Shown here: positions 1 through 10,001 of the stretch, in pieces
Position numbering within the stretch: position 1 is the stretch's first letter
Layout: each line of letters begins with the position of its first letter
Assembly (NCBI GenBank): GCA_020073565.1
Contig: JAIQEY010000011.1
Span: 1-64,000, forward strand
Origin: Terriglobia bacterium
Lineage (GTDB): Bacteria > Acidobacteriota > Terriglobia > Terriglobales > Acidobacteriaceae
Direction: 5' to 3'
Length of the DNA: 64,000 nt
Program-made: the position numbers and the translations under genes
The notes under the pieces: generated by a model
Database searches by the model: none
Told to the model about the DNA's origin: nothing
What the model saw: the letters and a program-made list of their open reading frames with translations, nothing else

Positions 1-117
1 CTGCTCGTCGCTGAGCGCATGGAGATCGGCGCGCGGCATGATCTGGCTGGCGCGCTCCCCGGAGAGGCCGGGGCCCGGCGCCTGGGCGAGAAGCGCGATG
101 AAGAGGAGCGCGTGCAT
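1..117 (-). CDS. N-terminus of a secreted protein, cut by the window edge
   Basis: Thirty-nine codons run from an ATG at 117 off the left edge. The product begins with a short hydrophobic stretch (MHALLFIALLAQ) followed by a charged segment, which looks like a cleavable signal peptide. GC is very high and codon third positions are almost all G or C, as in the next two genes. It lies on the same strand as the TPR lipoprotein, 45 bp downstream of its stop, so the two may be co-transcribed. Too little is visible to name a family. Confidence 0.5.
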   Translation of the reverse strand, partial: MHALLFIALLAQAPGPGLSGERASQIMPRADLHALSDEQ

Positions 118-162
118 GGGGGCGCGACCCTAGCATGGAAGGCGCGGCGCGAGCCGCAGGCG

Positions 163-1164
163 TCAGGGCGGCGGCGGGACGCCTTCCGGAGGCATCCGGC
201 GCATCCCCAGGAGCGCCCGGACGTCGGGCCTTCCGCGGATGGAACGGAGATCCTCGTCGTTGCGGCCGGCGACCTGGACGCGCGCGGGATCGATCGCCGC
301 CGCCCGCCGCAAGAGGGCAACCGCCTCGTCCGCATGGTCGGCGAGGGCTGCTGCCGCCGCGGCGTTGTATAGCGCGTCGAAATACCCCGGGTCCGCGGCG
401 ATCGCCCGGCCGAATTCGCGGCGGGCGGCGTCGACGTCGCCCGCGCCGGAGTCGGCGAGGCCGTGCAGGTTGTGCAGCTCGGCCTCGCCGCGCCGGAGCG
501 ACGCGCGCCTGAGCCCGATCGCGCGCCGCAGCGGCCGCCCGGGCAGGACCGACCCGCAGAGGAGCCAGGCCACTCCTCCGCGAATCCAGAGCCGCGGCTC
601 CACGGGTTTGCCGGCGAGGGGCATCCGCGCCAGCTCGACCTCTGCGCCGCCCGGCGCGCCGCCGGAGAGCAGCAGCACGGAGGCGGGCTGCGAGGCCGGC
701 GCCACGCGGAGCGAGAGCGGCAGCGCCCCCGCCTCTTCCGCGCCGGCGATGCGAAACGTCCCGCCGCCCGGGTCCGGGTCGGCGGGAGGGGCGGGGAGAA
801 AGCCCTGCGCGGCCATGGCGGCGGCCGCCTCCGGCCACTCCTCCGCCGCGATCGCCGCGAGCAGCGGCAGGGGACGCCCGCCGGATTCGCGGATCCGGCG
901 CGCCACCGCCCGGGCGCGATCGGGCGGCGCTTCCAGCAGCGCGCGCGAGGATTCGCCGGCCGCCGGCCAGGCGAGGAGCGAGAGCCGGGGAGCCTCGCCT
1001 TCGGCGTCCACCAGATCGGCGGCTGCCGCGTCACCCGCCTCGGAGAGGCCGAGCAGCGCCTGCTCGTGGACGACCGGCTGCTCCGCCGCCTGCCGGGGAA
1101 AGGTGGGGGCCATCCGCCACTCCGCGCAGGAAATGCAGCAGGCGAGCAGCGCGAGACGGCGCAT
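163..1164 (-). CDS. Probable TPR-containing lipoprotein
   Basis: This 333-residue protein starts with a short hydrophobic leader with cysteines (LALLACC), so lipoprotein export is likely. The middle is Ala/Pro/Gly-rich and unrecognised. Around residues 240-320 there are TPR-like helices (AADPGYFDALYNAAAAAA, then DPARV), followed by a DEDLRSIRGRPDVRALLG ending of the type common after TPRs in myxobacterial proteins. The function is unknown, though a scaffold or envelope role is plausible. The ATG at 1164 overlaps an in-frame ATG of the divergent radical-SAM gene, and the two likely starts are only 31 bp apart. Composition is unlike the window after 2.5 kb. Confidence 0.55.
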   Translation of the reverse strand: MRRLALLACCISCAEWRMAPTFPRQAAEQPVVHEQALLGLSEAGDAAAADLVDAEGEAPRLSLLAWPAAGESSRALLEAPPDRARAVARRIRESGGRPLPLLAAIAAEEWPEAAAAMAAQGFLPAPPADPDPGGGTFRIAGAEEAGALPLSLRVAPASQPASVLLLSGGAPGGAEVELARMPLAGKPVEPRLWIRGGVAWLLCGSVLPGRPLRRAIGLRRASLRRGEAELHNLHGLADSGAGDVDAARREFGRAIAADPGYFDALYNAAAAAALADHADEAVALLRRAAAIDPARVQVAGRNDEDLRSIRGRPDVRALLGMRRMPPEGVPPPP

Positions 1165-1195
1165 GGTGCCCTTCTACCTTAGAATCGTCGCTCCG

Positions 1196-2719
<1,524 letters not shown>

Positions 2720-2770
2720 CAGGCGTTAGCGCTCAGAACCTTGCAGCAGTCGTATTCCCAACTGACGAGC

Positions 2771-5700
2771 CTACTTCGCCGCCAGCCCCGACGGCCCCAT
2801 CGCCTTCTCGATCGCCACCAGTTCCACGGCGCAACCGCCAGCCCCGCAAGTCACCACTCCACGCCGAACGATCTTCACCGAAGAGACGTCCGGAAACTTC
2901 ACTGGAAAATCCTTCTCCCGCAACTGCTCCCCAGCCAAGCGAAGGCTCTCGTCCCCATCCACGAACTCCGCCCGCTCCGGACGCGGCGAACTGTCAAACA
3001 CCAGGTTGAACCGCGCCGACGCTGTCATCCTGGTGATCGCTCCCAGCTTCACCGTGCGTGCTTGCACCAACTCGTCCGCTGCCTGGGCAATCTCTTTCTC
3101 TGCCGTCCCCGCGTCCGCCGCCAGCTTTCCCAGCCGTTCCCGCGAATCCGAAACGTCCTTCCCGCCTGCAGCTACAGCCAGCGCGTACGTGTGGCGCGCC
3201 TTGTCCCGCTGTCCTTGCTTCTCGAACACCTGACCCAAACGATTCGCCACCGTGCCCGACTGGCTGAGCAGCCACGCCGAGTTCAGAAACTGCATCGCCG
3301 CCAGATTCTCTCCCTTCAGATATTTCGCCCAACCCATGCGCGCCCAGGCCAGCGCCACCAGCCGCATTGACGAGAACGCCGATGGCCCCAGCCGGTCAAA
3401 CTCTCCCGAATCAAACTGCCCGCCAATGTCGTACAGCACCTGCTGCGCATCGTTCTCCGTCTGCGCCGGATCGATGTCACTCTTCAGCGCCGCCGCAAAC
3501 ATGTCCTCGCCAGAATCCGCCCCCGCCGAGCCCGTCAGACCCTTCATCAACTCCTGTGCCTTCGCATTCTCCCCCAGCTTTGTGTACACCTGCGCCAGTG
3601 CCAGCTTGGTATCTGGATCGTCAGGAGGAACGGATACCGCCGCCTCCAGTTCCGCGCGCGCATCCGCATCACGCCCCAGTTGCGCTAGCAACACGCCGAG
3701 ATTCTTGTGTGCCGCCTTCTCGAAGGGCGCGATCCCCAGTTGCTTGCGGTAAGCGGCAATCGCCTCGTCCGTCTGCCCAGCCTGCTGCAACTCCATCGCC
3801 AGGTCGCCGTTTGCGTGCTTATGATTCGGATCAAGCTCAATCTGCTTGCGGAACGCGCGAATCGCCTCCGCATGATTGTTGGCCCCCGCGTACGCTAGTC
3901 CCAGGTCGTACCAGCCGTCCTTCAGGCTCGCGTCCACATCCACCGCCCGCTTCAGCAAATCGATCGCGCCCCGGTAGTCGTTGCTCTCGAACGCTTTCAC
4001 GCCCGCTTTGTGCAACTCCGACGGCGTTCCCTCCATCTTCGACGCCGTCTGCGTCCCCTGCCCGGAGGGCGTGAGGATCGTGCACGACAGCACCTGGTCT
4101 TCATCGCTGCGCGTCACATGACGAAACGACTCGTAGTCCACGCGCTTCGCCGCCGGCAACTCATTCACCTTCACGGTCAGCTTGCGCTCGCCCTCCAGCA
4201 CTCCCTTGTTCAGCGAGTAAGCCGACGAATAGTCGCCGTAGTCCCGAGACATTTTCACCGCCAGCGGCGTGCGCACCGTAAAGTTCGACGGGAACTGCAG
4301 GCGCACTCGATAATTCACCTCGCCCGCGGGCCCGATGCTGATCGGCTCCGTGCTCTTTTCAGAAGCGTGGACCGCCGGCACTCCCAGCGGCGGGATCGGG
4401 CGAAAACTCGCATTTGCCGAAGGCACCTGGAAATATCCGTCCTGCTGCAGGTGATACTTCAGATGAAACGGCTTGCTCGTTTCCTCGATCGGATCGACCT
4501 GCACACTGTCCACATCTCCCGGCAACCCCCAACTCGCCGAGAGTGCCTTCACAAAGTCCTGCCACTTTGCCTGCGGGACGCGCCGAAACCCCGATCGCAT
4601 CGGCCAATCACGATCTCCCTGGGTGGTGAATTCCAGCGTCGCGTCCAGCGCGCCAAACTCGCTGAACCTCCCATCCAGCACAAAGTGCACAAATGATTTG
4701 ATGGGCGAATCCGCCGGCGTCCGCTGCAGCCCGCCCTCGGCGTCTTCCGACGCCACCACCGCCTGCTTGTTGCGTAACTGGTACAGGATCATCCCGTATG
4801 GCGTGACTTCCGGGGTCGTGTCTAGCCAGGTCAGGTTCTGCCCGACTCGCGCCAGCGTGATCACGTGATCGAACTGCGCCGGCGAAGGAACGTCGGCATC
4901 CAGCTTCCGCGAACTGTGAATCAGCACTGGATAGCTCTGAATGCCTTCCGCCTTCAGCAGCGCCGAAAACAGCGTGTGCTTGTCCTTGCAGTCGCCATAT
5001 CCGTTTTCGAGAACATCCGACGCCGAGTGCGGCTGATACCTCCCCACTCCCAGCGAGATACTCACGTAACGCACATTGCGAGCGACGAAGTCGTACAGGC
5101 GCCGGGCCTTCTCCGCTGGCGTGTCTGCGCCTTTCGTCAGCTCCGCTGCTTTCTTGCGCACGTTGTCGTCCACGGTCATGCGTTCGCCTTGCAGCTTCGC
5201 GTACCACTGCGCAACCTGCTTCCAGTCCGTGAACGTCGTCAACTGCACATCCGGACCCGTCTCCTCCTCATCCCGGTCCTCATCTTTGTCGCGTTCCGGT
5301 TCGGTGTCTTTCACTGCCCATATGTAGACGCGCCGATCCGTCTTCTCCTGAATCTCCGGCGCACGCTTGGGCGTCTTCAGTTTCACCTCACGCGACTTCG
5401 GGACGTCGATCTCCAGCCGGTCTTCATGTACAAACACGCCCTTGGGGAAAGTGTGCTCGTACCAGAAATTTCCCGCCGCCAGCGGAGTCACCGTGTGAGT
5501 GACGGTGCGGTATTCCAGCGTGTCGCCTGGCTGAAGCGAAGCTACCGAAATATGACGCTGCCGATAGTCGCTGTACATCGGCGCTTCCTTCAGCACATCG
5601 GGAGCGAAGTCCTGCGCCGTCGACTCAGGCGTCACCACCACTCGGCCGTCCGCCTTCCGCACCCGCACATATTCCACATCCAACTTTTCGGTTGCCGACG

Positions 5701-5947
5701 AGTAGCCGAATACCAACTGCCCAAATTCTTCCACCCCAGCCTGGCTCTGAATGCGGATCACGGCCTCGGTCTCTTCCACGCCGGTGCCATCGTTTTCAAA
5801 GCGCGCGCGATTCAAGATGCGTTCATAGATCGCCGCTTCTTGCGCCGGATCTGATTTTTTGCTGGAAGAAACCTGCGCTTGGGCGTTCGTATGACAAACG
5901 CAGGCAAGAAAGAGGATGAAGGCAATGTGGAACCAGCGACGAGTCAT
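2771..5947 (-). CDS. Secreted DUF3857/transglutaminase-like protein with TPR tail
   Basis: This 1058-residue protein starts with a signal peptide (hydrophobic residues 7-20, then QAQ). Residues ~50-230 look like DUF3857. Residues ~260-400 form a transglutaminase-like fold with an intact thiol triad: C320 in GYGDCKDKH, H361 in FDHVITL and D376 in WLDTT. Residues ~630-960 are tetratricopeptide repeats (DASLKDGWYDLGLAYAG and similar). Such proteins are predicted periplasmic peptidases or amidases of unknown substrate; this one is larger than most because of the TPR array. It is divergent from the Ig-like protein at 6006, with 58 bp between starts. Confidence 0.8.
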   Translation of the reverse strand: MTRRWFHIAFILFLACVCHTNAQAQVSSSKKSDPAQEAAIYERILNRARFENDGTGVEETEAVIRIQSQAGVEEFGQLVFGYSSATEKLDVEYVRVRKADGRVVVTPESTAQDFAPDVLKEAPMYSDYRQRHISVASLQPGDTLEYRTVTHTVTPLAAGNFWYEHTFPKGVFVHEDRLEIDVPKSREVKLKTPKRAPEIQEKTDRRVYIWAVKDTEPERDKDEDRDEEETGPDVQLTTFTDWKQVAQWYAKLQGERMTVDDNVRKKAAELTKGADTPAEKARRLYDFVARNVRYVSISLGVGRYQPHSASDVLENGYGDCKDKHTLFSALLKAEGIQSYPVLIHSSRKLDADVPSPAQFDHVITLARVGQNLTWLDTTPEVTPYGMILYQLRNKQAVVASEDAEGGLQRTPADSPIKSFVHFVLDGRFSEFGALDATLEFTTQGDRDWPMRSGFRRVPQAKWQDFVKALSASWGLPGDVDSVQVDPIEETSKPFHLKYHLQQDGYFQVPSANASFRPIPPLGVPAVHASEKSTEPISIGPAGEVNYRVRLQFPSNFTVRTPLAVKMSRDYGDYSSAYSLNKGVLEGERKLTVKVNELPAAKRVDYESFRHVTRSDEDQVLSCTILTPSGQGTQTASKMEGTPSELHKAGVKAFESNDYRGAIDLLKRAVDVDASLKDGWYDLGLAYAGANNHAEAIRAFRKQIELDPNHKHANGDLAMELQQAGQTDEAIAAYRKQLGIAPFEKAAHKNLGVLLAQLGRDADARAELEAAVSVPPDDPDTKLALAQVYTKLGENAKAQELMKGLTGSAGADSGEDMFAAALKSDIDPAQTENDAQQVLYDIGGQFDSGEFDRLGPSAFSSMRLVALAWARMGWAKYLKGENLAAMQFLNSAWLLSQSGTVANRLGQVFEKQGQRDKARHTYALAVAAGGKDVSDSRERLGKLAADAGTAEKEIAQAADELVQARTVKLGAITRMTASARFNLVFDSSPRPERAEFVDGDESLRLAGEQLREKDFPVKFPDVSSVKIVRRGVVTCGAGGCAVELVAIEKAMGPSGLAAK

Positions 5948-6005
5948 CTTGCAGTTCTTTTACGCTGTGTCCGGCGTAAAATCAATCCAACTGGGTGCGG
6001 ATGAA

Positions 6006-6686
6006 GTGCGGATCGTGGTGACCCAATCGGTGCGGTTCCTTGCTGTAACTGTGCTCTGCCTGAGCGGCTTCCTTGCCGCACAGACCGCGCCGCCGCTCGC
6101 CATCGTGGAGAACGACTTGCCCGCGCTCGCCGCCGGAGTCGAGATCCACATCCCTCTTCATGCCACCGGAGGTGCCCCGCCCTATCACTGGAGCGCCCCC
6201 GCCAGCGATCTTCCTGAAGGGATGGTTCTCAGTGCGGAAGGTTTCCTGGCTGGCCGTCCCACCAAGCACGGCACTATTGCCCTCACCATTACGGTCGAAG
6301 ACTCCGGCCATCCCGCGCACACCATTAGCAAGACGTTCCGCGCGCTGGTCACCGCCGCACTCCTGCTCGATTGGCTCCGTCCCCCACTGACCCACGGCAA
6401 CCGAATCGATGGCGCAGTCCAGGTCTCGAATGGATCCAAAGACGACTTCGATCTCACCGTCATCATCGTCGCAGTCAACGCCGTCGGCCGCGCGACTGCA
6501 CTCGGCTACCAACACTTCGATCTCAAGGCGGGCGTCACCAGTATTCAGATTCCTTTCGGAGAAACTCTTCCCCCTGGGGCCTACGTCGTCCACGCCGATG
6601 CCGTCGCCGAAATCCCCGCGAAGAACTCCGTCCTGCGCCAGCGCCTCCAGACACCCGTCGCTCTGCCCGTCACTCTGGGACCGTGA
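6006..6686 (+). CDS. Secreted protein with a putative Ig-like (He_PIG) domain
   Basis: From GTG 6006 the product is ~226 residues with a signal peptide (FLAVTVLCLSGFLAAQ). Residues ~25-120 resemble a putative-Ig domain: the PPYHWSAPASDLPEGMVLS segment and the later GTIALTITVEDS are the classic He_PIG pattern. The C-terminal half looks like a second beta-sandwich. A cell-surface or periplasmic binding role is likely but unspecified. The start is uncertain: the frame is open back to 5916, GTG 6015 and 6018 are alternatives, and no clear Shine-Dalgarno decides. Confidence 0.6.
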   Translation: MRIVVTQSVRFLAVTVLCLSGFLAAQTAPPLAIVENDLPALAAGVEIHIPLHATGGAPPYHWSAPASDLPEGMVLSAEGFLAGRPTKHGTIALTITVEDSGHPAHTISKTFRALVTAALLLDWLRPPLTHGNRIDGAVQVSNGSKDDFDLTVIIVAVNAVGRATALGYQHFDLKAGVTSIQIPFGETLPPGAYVVHADAVAEIPAKNSVLRQRLQTPVALPVTLGP

Positions 6687-6859
6687 AGCGGAGAGTCTGC
6701 GGCCGAACGGGAATTGGGAGATTGAGAGAAGAGACAGCAGGAAGGAACAAGAGCAGAGGGGCCACAGGTGAGAGTCTGAGAACTGGGAACTGAGAACTCA
6801 ATAAATAGAGAGTCCCGAAGTGATGTTGAACTCATTCCTCTCGGCCAGTAGCTCGCGTT

Positions 6860-6952
6860 TAGACCCTTGCTGACCTCACTCAGAAAGCGCCCTTGCGGGT
6901 TTGCTTTCTGGCGATCTTGCTCGGGCTCCGGGCTCACCGCCAACCGGATAAA
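6860..6952 (-). ncRNA. Structured RNA-like element, copy A
   Basis: Read on the minus strand, this ~93-nt copy starts near CCGGTTGG and ends CAGCAAGGGTCTA. Its core is an 8-bp helix (CAGAAAGC with GCTTTCTG) followed by an unpaired AAA and a CCC-GCAA-GGG hairpin with a GNRA tetraloop. A second helix can form between GCTCGG and CCGGGC on the plus strand. Copy B keeps the flanks and architecture but changes the helix sequence. No coding potential is seen. The family is not recognised, and the strand is inferred from the GNRA loops. Confidence 0.45.
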
Positions 6953-7024
6953 TCAGTCCAACGCCTCGGGACTCTATCCTGCCTTCGACATTAGTTCCTG
7001 TTCGCCTCAACCAGCGCTTAGCTA

Positions 7025-7111
7025 TAGACCCTTGCTGGCCCTCTCAAACTCACCTCGCGGTTTGTCTGAGTGACCTCGCTTGAGCCCCGGACGCCGCACC
7101 AACCGGGAAAA
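7025..7111 (-). ncRNA. Structured RNA-like element, copy B
   Basis: This is a diverged second copy, ~73 bp from copy A in the same orientation. On the minus strand CTCAA and ACTCA pair with TGAGT and TTGAG around an unpaired ACAAA and a CC-GCGA-GG hairpin, again with a GNRA tetraloop. The end CAGCAAGGGTCTA is identical to copy A over 13 nt and the CCGGTTGG start is kept. Helix bases differ while pairing is retained, which argues for RNA-level selection. Confidence 0.45.
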
Positions 7112-7493
7112 CTTCAGAACGTGTCAAAGAACGATTATGTTTGTACTCCTCCTATTCTCAACGTCAATCAAATTCATGAATCTCTAACTTCTTATTCATC
7201 AATCGCCTGCAGCCCGTCCACAGCCGGGTGACGCGAAAATTGTGCAACCACCCCTCGCATGATCGCGAATCCCCCAATATTCATGCGGTGTTTTGGCGGG
7301 TGGAGTCCGTCATTCTCCGCTCTTCAACGGGCACGAACACAACTGTCGATCTGTGAAAATCCGGTGAGATAGCAATCCAAGCGCGGATTTTGAGGACTGT
7401 TCAAAACAGGACATTGCCGGATGTTGTCATTCGCTCCACACGGTTGCCGTTCGTCCGCTACAATTCTCACTTCCCGGTCGGAGGGTCTTCTTC

Positions 7494-9008
7494 GTGATAC
7501 GCGCCCCACGTTTGGCGATGACAGTCTGCATCCTGGCGACACTTTGTTCCGCGCAAACCCCGGAAGAAAAGACGGCGAAATACTTTGACTCCGTGCGCCA
7601 CCAGCCCGGGCTGCTGCTCGCCTTCCTCCAGCAGATGCCCAAGGGCGGCGACCTGCACGTCCACCTGAGCGGTGCAATCTACGCCGAAAGCCTGATCGAC
7701 TGGGCGTCAGAGAACGCGCTCTGTGTGGATCGCAGCACCTCCAAGCTGATCCACGCCGCCTGCGACTCCTGCGAGACCTACCGACCCAAACCGTCCATCC
7801 GCTGCGCCTACCAGGATCACGTTCTGTACAACCAGCTGGTGGACGCCTGGTCCATGCGCAACTGGCATCGAGAAGAAGAATCCGGACACGACCACTTCTT
7901 TGCCACCTTCGAGAAGTTTGGACCTGCCATGGAGAAGCACATCGGCGATGCTCTGGCCGAAGTCGCCTCGCGCGCCGCCGCCGATCACCTGCAATACGTC
8001 GAAGTGATGAACACCGCCGACGGCGGGCAAGCCGCCATCGTCGGCACGAGGACGGGCTGGGACGATGATTCCAGCAAGTTCCGCGACAGACTCCTCGCCG
8101 GAGGCATCAGCGACATCGTCGCGTCGGTTCGCACGCAGGCCGATGCCGACGAGGCGCGCAAGAAAGACCTGTTGCGCTGTGGCACGGCGCAGGCCGCACC
8201 CGGGTGCGACGTAACAGTTCACTACCTGTATCAGGTCCTGCGCGGGCTGCCGAAGGAACAGGTTTTTACTCAGATCCTGCTCGGCTTCGAGCTGACCAAG
8301 GCCGATCCACGCTTCGTCGGCTTCAACCTCGTTATGCCTGAAGACTATTACGTTCCCATGCACGACTTCGATCTGCATATGCGGATCATCGAGGCCCTCC
8401 ATAAGTCTTATCCGTCAACCCACGTGTCTCTGCACGCTGACGAACTTGCCATGGGCCTGGTTCCTCCCGAAGGCCTGCGCTTCCACATCCGCGAATCGAT
8501 TGAGCGGGCGGGCGCGGAACGGATCGGCCACGGCGTCGCCGTGATGAGCGAAAACGATCCCATCGGCCTGCTCAAGGAGATGGCGAAGAAGAACGTGCTG
8601 GTCGAGATTTGCCTGACCTCGAACGACACGATCCTTGGCGTCAGCGGGGATCGACATCCGCTACACATTTATATGAAGTACGGAGTACCCGTAGCGCTGG
8701 CGACCGATGACCTAGGCGTTTCCCGCAGCGATATGACGCACGAATACCTGCGCGCGGTCGAGGACCAGGGCCTGTCTTATCCTGAGCTGAAGCGCATGGC
8801 CCGCCAGAGCCTGGAACACAGCTTCCTTCCCGGGCAGAGCCTGCGCGAGGACACGTTAATCGGAGGGAATGTCGCTCCGTGTGAGGTCTCTCTCCGCGGT
8901 TCCGGCAGCCCTAACTCTTCGTGCAAAGCAGTGCTGGAGACAAGCGAGCGAGCCCGCGTGCAGTGGCAACTGGAAAAAGCTTTCGCTGATTTCGAAAAGA
9001 AGTTCTGA
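7494..9008 (+). CDS. Secreted adenosine deaminase-family protein
   Basis: This 504-residue metal-dependent deaminase converts adenosine to inosine, or acts on a related purine nucleoside. The family motifs are in order: HVHLSGA (metal HxH), the HADE segment, RIGHG, and LATDD with the late metal-binding Asp. Length and the leader (MTVCILATLCSA) fit the exported ADGF-like group rather than the ~340-residue cytosolic enzyme. GTG 7494 is preferred over ATG 7518 because GGAGG sits 9 nt upstream. The next gene encodes purine nucleoside phosphorylase and the convergent neighbour a SAM-cleaving enzyme, which together outline a pathway. Confidence 0.85.
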   Translation: MIRAPRLAMTVCILATLCSAQTPEEKTAKYFDSVRHQPGLLLAFLQQMPKGGDLHVHLSGAIYAESLIDWASENALCVDRSTSKLIHAACDSCETYRPKPSIRCAYQDHVLYNQLVDAWSMRNWHREEESGHDHFFATFEKFGPAMEKHIGDALAEVASRAAADHLQYVEVMNTADGGQAAIVGTRTGWDDDSSKFRDRLLAGGISDIVASVRTQADADEARKKDLLRCGTAQAAPGCDVTVHYLYQVLRGLPKEQVFTQILLGFELTKADPRFVGFNLVMPEDYYVPMHDFDLHMRIIEALHKSYPSTHVSLHADELAMGLVPPEGLRFHIRESIERAGAERIGHGVAVMSENDPIGLLKEMAKKNVLVEICLTSNDTILGVSGDRHPLHIYMKYGVPVALATDDLGVSRSDMTHEYLRAVEDQGLSYPELKRMARQSLEHSFLPGQSLREDTLIGGNVAPCEVSLRGSGSPNSSCKAVLETSERARVQWQLEKAFADFEKKF

Positions 9009-9015
9009 TGCAAAA

Positions 9016-9092
9016 TTCCTTCGTGTACCTTCGTGTCCGGTGGTTTCGCGAAAGGCGTGTAACCACCAAGGATACGAAGGTGCACGAAGGGA
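9016..9092. repeat. Imperfect inverted repeat, CTTCGTGTCC family
   Basis: Arms at 9016-9045 and 9060-9092 are near-complementary (core CCTTCGTG-ACCTTCGT-TCC, then GTGGTT). The element fills the gap between the adenosine deaminase and purine nucleoside phosphorylase genes. A related palindrome lies at 34761-34844 and a fragment at about 26535-26570, so this is a dispersed family. Confidence 0.7.
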
Positions 9093-9103
9093 ACCTTTGA
9101 AAC

Positions 9104-9955
9104 ATGACACCAGACCTCTACACGCGCGCCGACTCCGCCGCTGCTTTCATCCTTTCCCAAACTAAACTTCGCCCCCGGATCGGCCTTGTCCTGGGCTCGG
9201 GCCTGGGGTCGTTTGCCGACGACTTGGCGGAAGCCGTCCGCATTCCCTTTACGCAAATCCCATCCTTTCCGCGCTCTACCGCCATCGGACACGCCGGACA
9301 ACTAGTAGTCGGCAAGTCCGGCGAAGTTCCCGTGGCCGTCATGCAAGGCCGCGTGCATTTGTATGAAGGGTACTCCGCCGCCGAAGTCGCCTTCCCAACG
9401 CGCGTGCTCGGGCGCATGGGCATCGGCGCGCTGATTCTCACCAACGCCGCCGGCGGCATCAACGTCGAGTACGGACAAGGAGCGCTCGTCATCTTGCGCG
9501 ATCACATCAATCTGCAAGGCCAGAATCCGCTCACCGGCGCGAACGACGACCGCTTCGGCCCGCGCTTCCCCGACATGACTTACACCTACGCGAAACGCTA
9601 TCGCGTGATCGCGCTCGAAGAAGCGAAGAACCTGAAGATCCCCCCGCGCGAAGGTGTGTATGCTGCCCTGCTCGGTCCGAGCTACGAAACTCCCGCTGAG
9701 ATTCGTTACCTGCGCACCATTGGCGCCGACCTGGTCGGCATGTCCACCACCCCCGAAGCCATCGCCGCCCGCCACATGGGCATCAACGTTCTGGCTATTT
9801 CCTGCGTAACCAACATGGCCGCCGGAATCCTCGACCAGCCTCTGAATCATGAGGAAGTGCTGGATGTAGGCCGCCGGGTGATGGGACAGTTCATTGCGTT
9901 GCTGCGGGCAGTGTTGCCGAGAATTGCGGGTGAACTACAAATGAGTCGGAAGTAG
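9104..9955 (+). CDS. punA: Purine nucleoside phosphorylase, trimeric type
   Basis: This enzyme cleaves inosine or guanosine with phosphate to the free base plus ribose-1-phosphate. Its 283 residues match the trimeric class: phosphate-binding GLVLGSGLGSFAD near 27, QGRVHLYEGYS near 82, NAAGGI near 115, the GPSYETPAE loop near 190 and GMSTTPEAIAARHMGI near 215. There is no signal peptide, so it acts in the cytosol, unlike the deaminase upstream. The gap to that gene is filled by an inverted repeat. The ATG at 9104 has only a weak upstream purine run. Confidence 0.93.
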   Translation: MTPDLYTRADSAAAFILSQTKLRPRIGLVLGSGLGSFADDLAEAVRIPFTQIPSFPRSTAIGHAGQLVVGKSGEVPVAVMQGRVHLYEGYSAAEVAFPTRVLGRMGIGALILTNAAGGINVEYGQGALVILRDHINLQGQNPLTGANDDRFGPRFPDMTYTYAKRYRVIALEEAKNLKIPPREGVYAALLGPSYETPAEIRYLRTIGADLVGMSTTPEAIAARHMGINVLAISCVTNMAAGILDQPLNHEEVLDVGRRVMGQFIALLRAVLPRIAGELQMSRK

Positions 9956-10001
9956 AGAGCGGCGCACCGCGTTGCCGCCACAAACGCTGCCACGTTTGGA
10001 A

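Larger units (their letters stand above)
6687..7493. other. 807-bp intergenic spacer with paired RNA-like elements
   Basis: No credible protein-coding gene lies here; ORFs on either strand are short and lack family features. The stretch 6700-6800 is purine-rich and low in complexity. Two related elements occupy 6860-6952 and 7025-7111 and are listed separately. The last 50 bp hold the leader of the adenosine deaminase gene, with a TACAAT box at 7459-7464 and GGAGG just before its GTG start. Confidence 0.6.

Noticed and set aside
6860..7111. Cyclic-di-GMP (GEMM) riboswitch for the paired elements
   Set aside because: They share a CAAACC string and GNRA loop with GEMM, but the stem next to the loop is only 2-3 bp and the second conserved half is missing.
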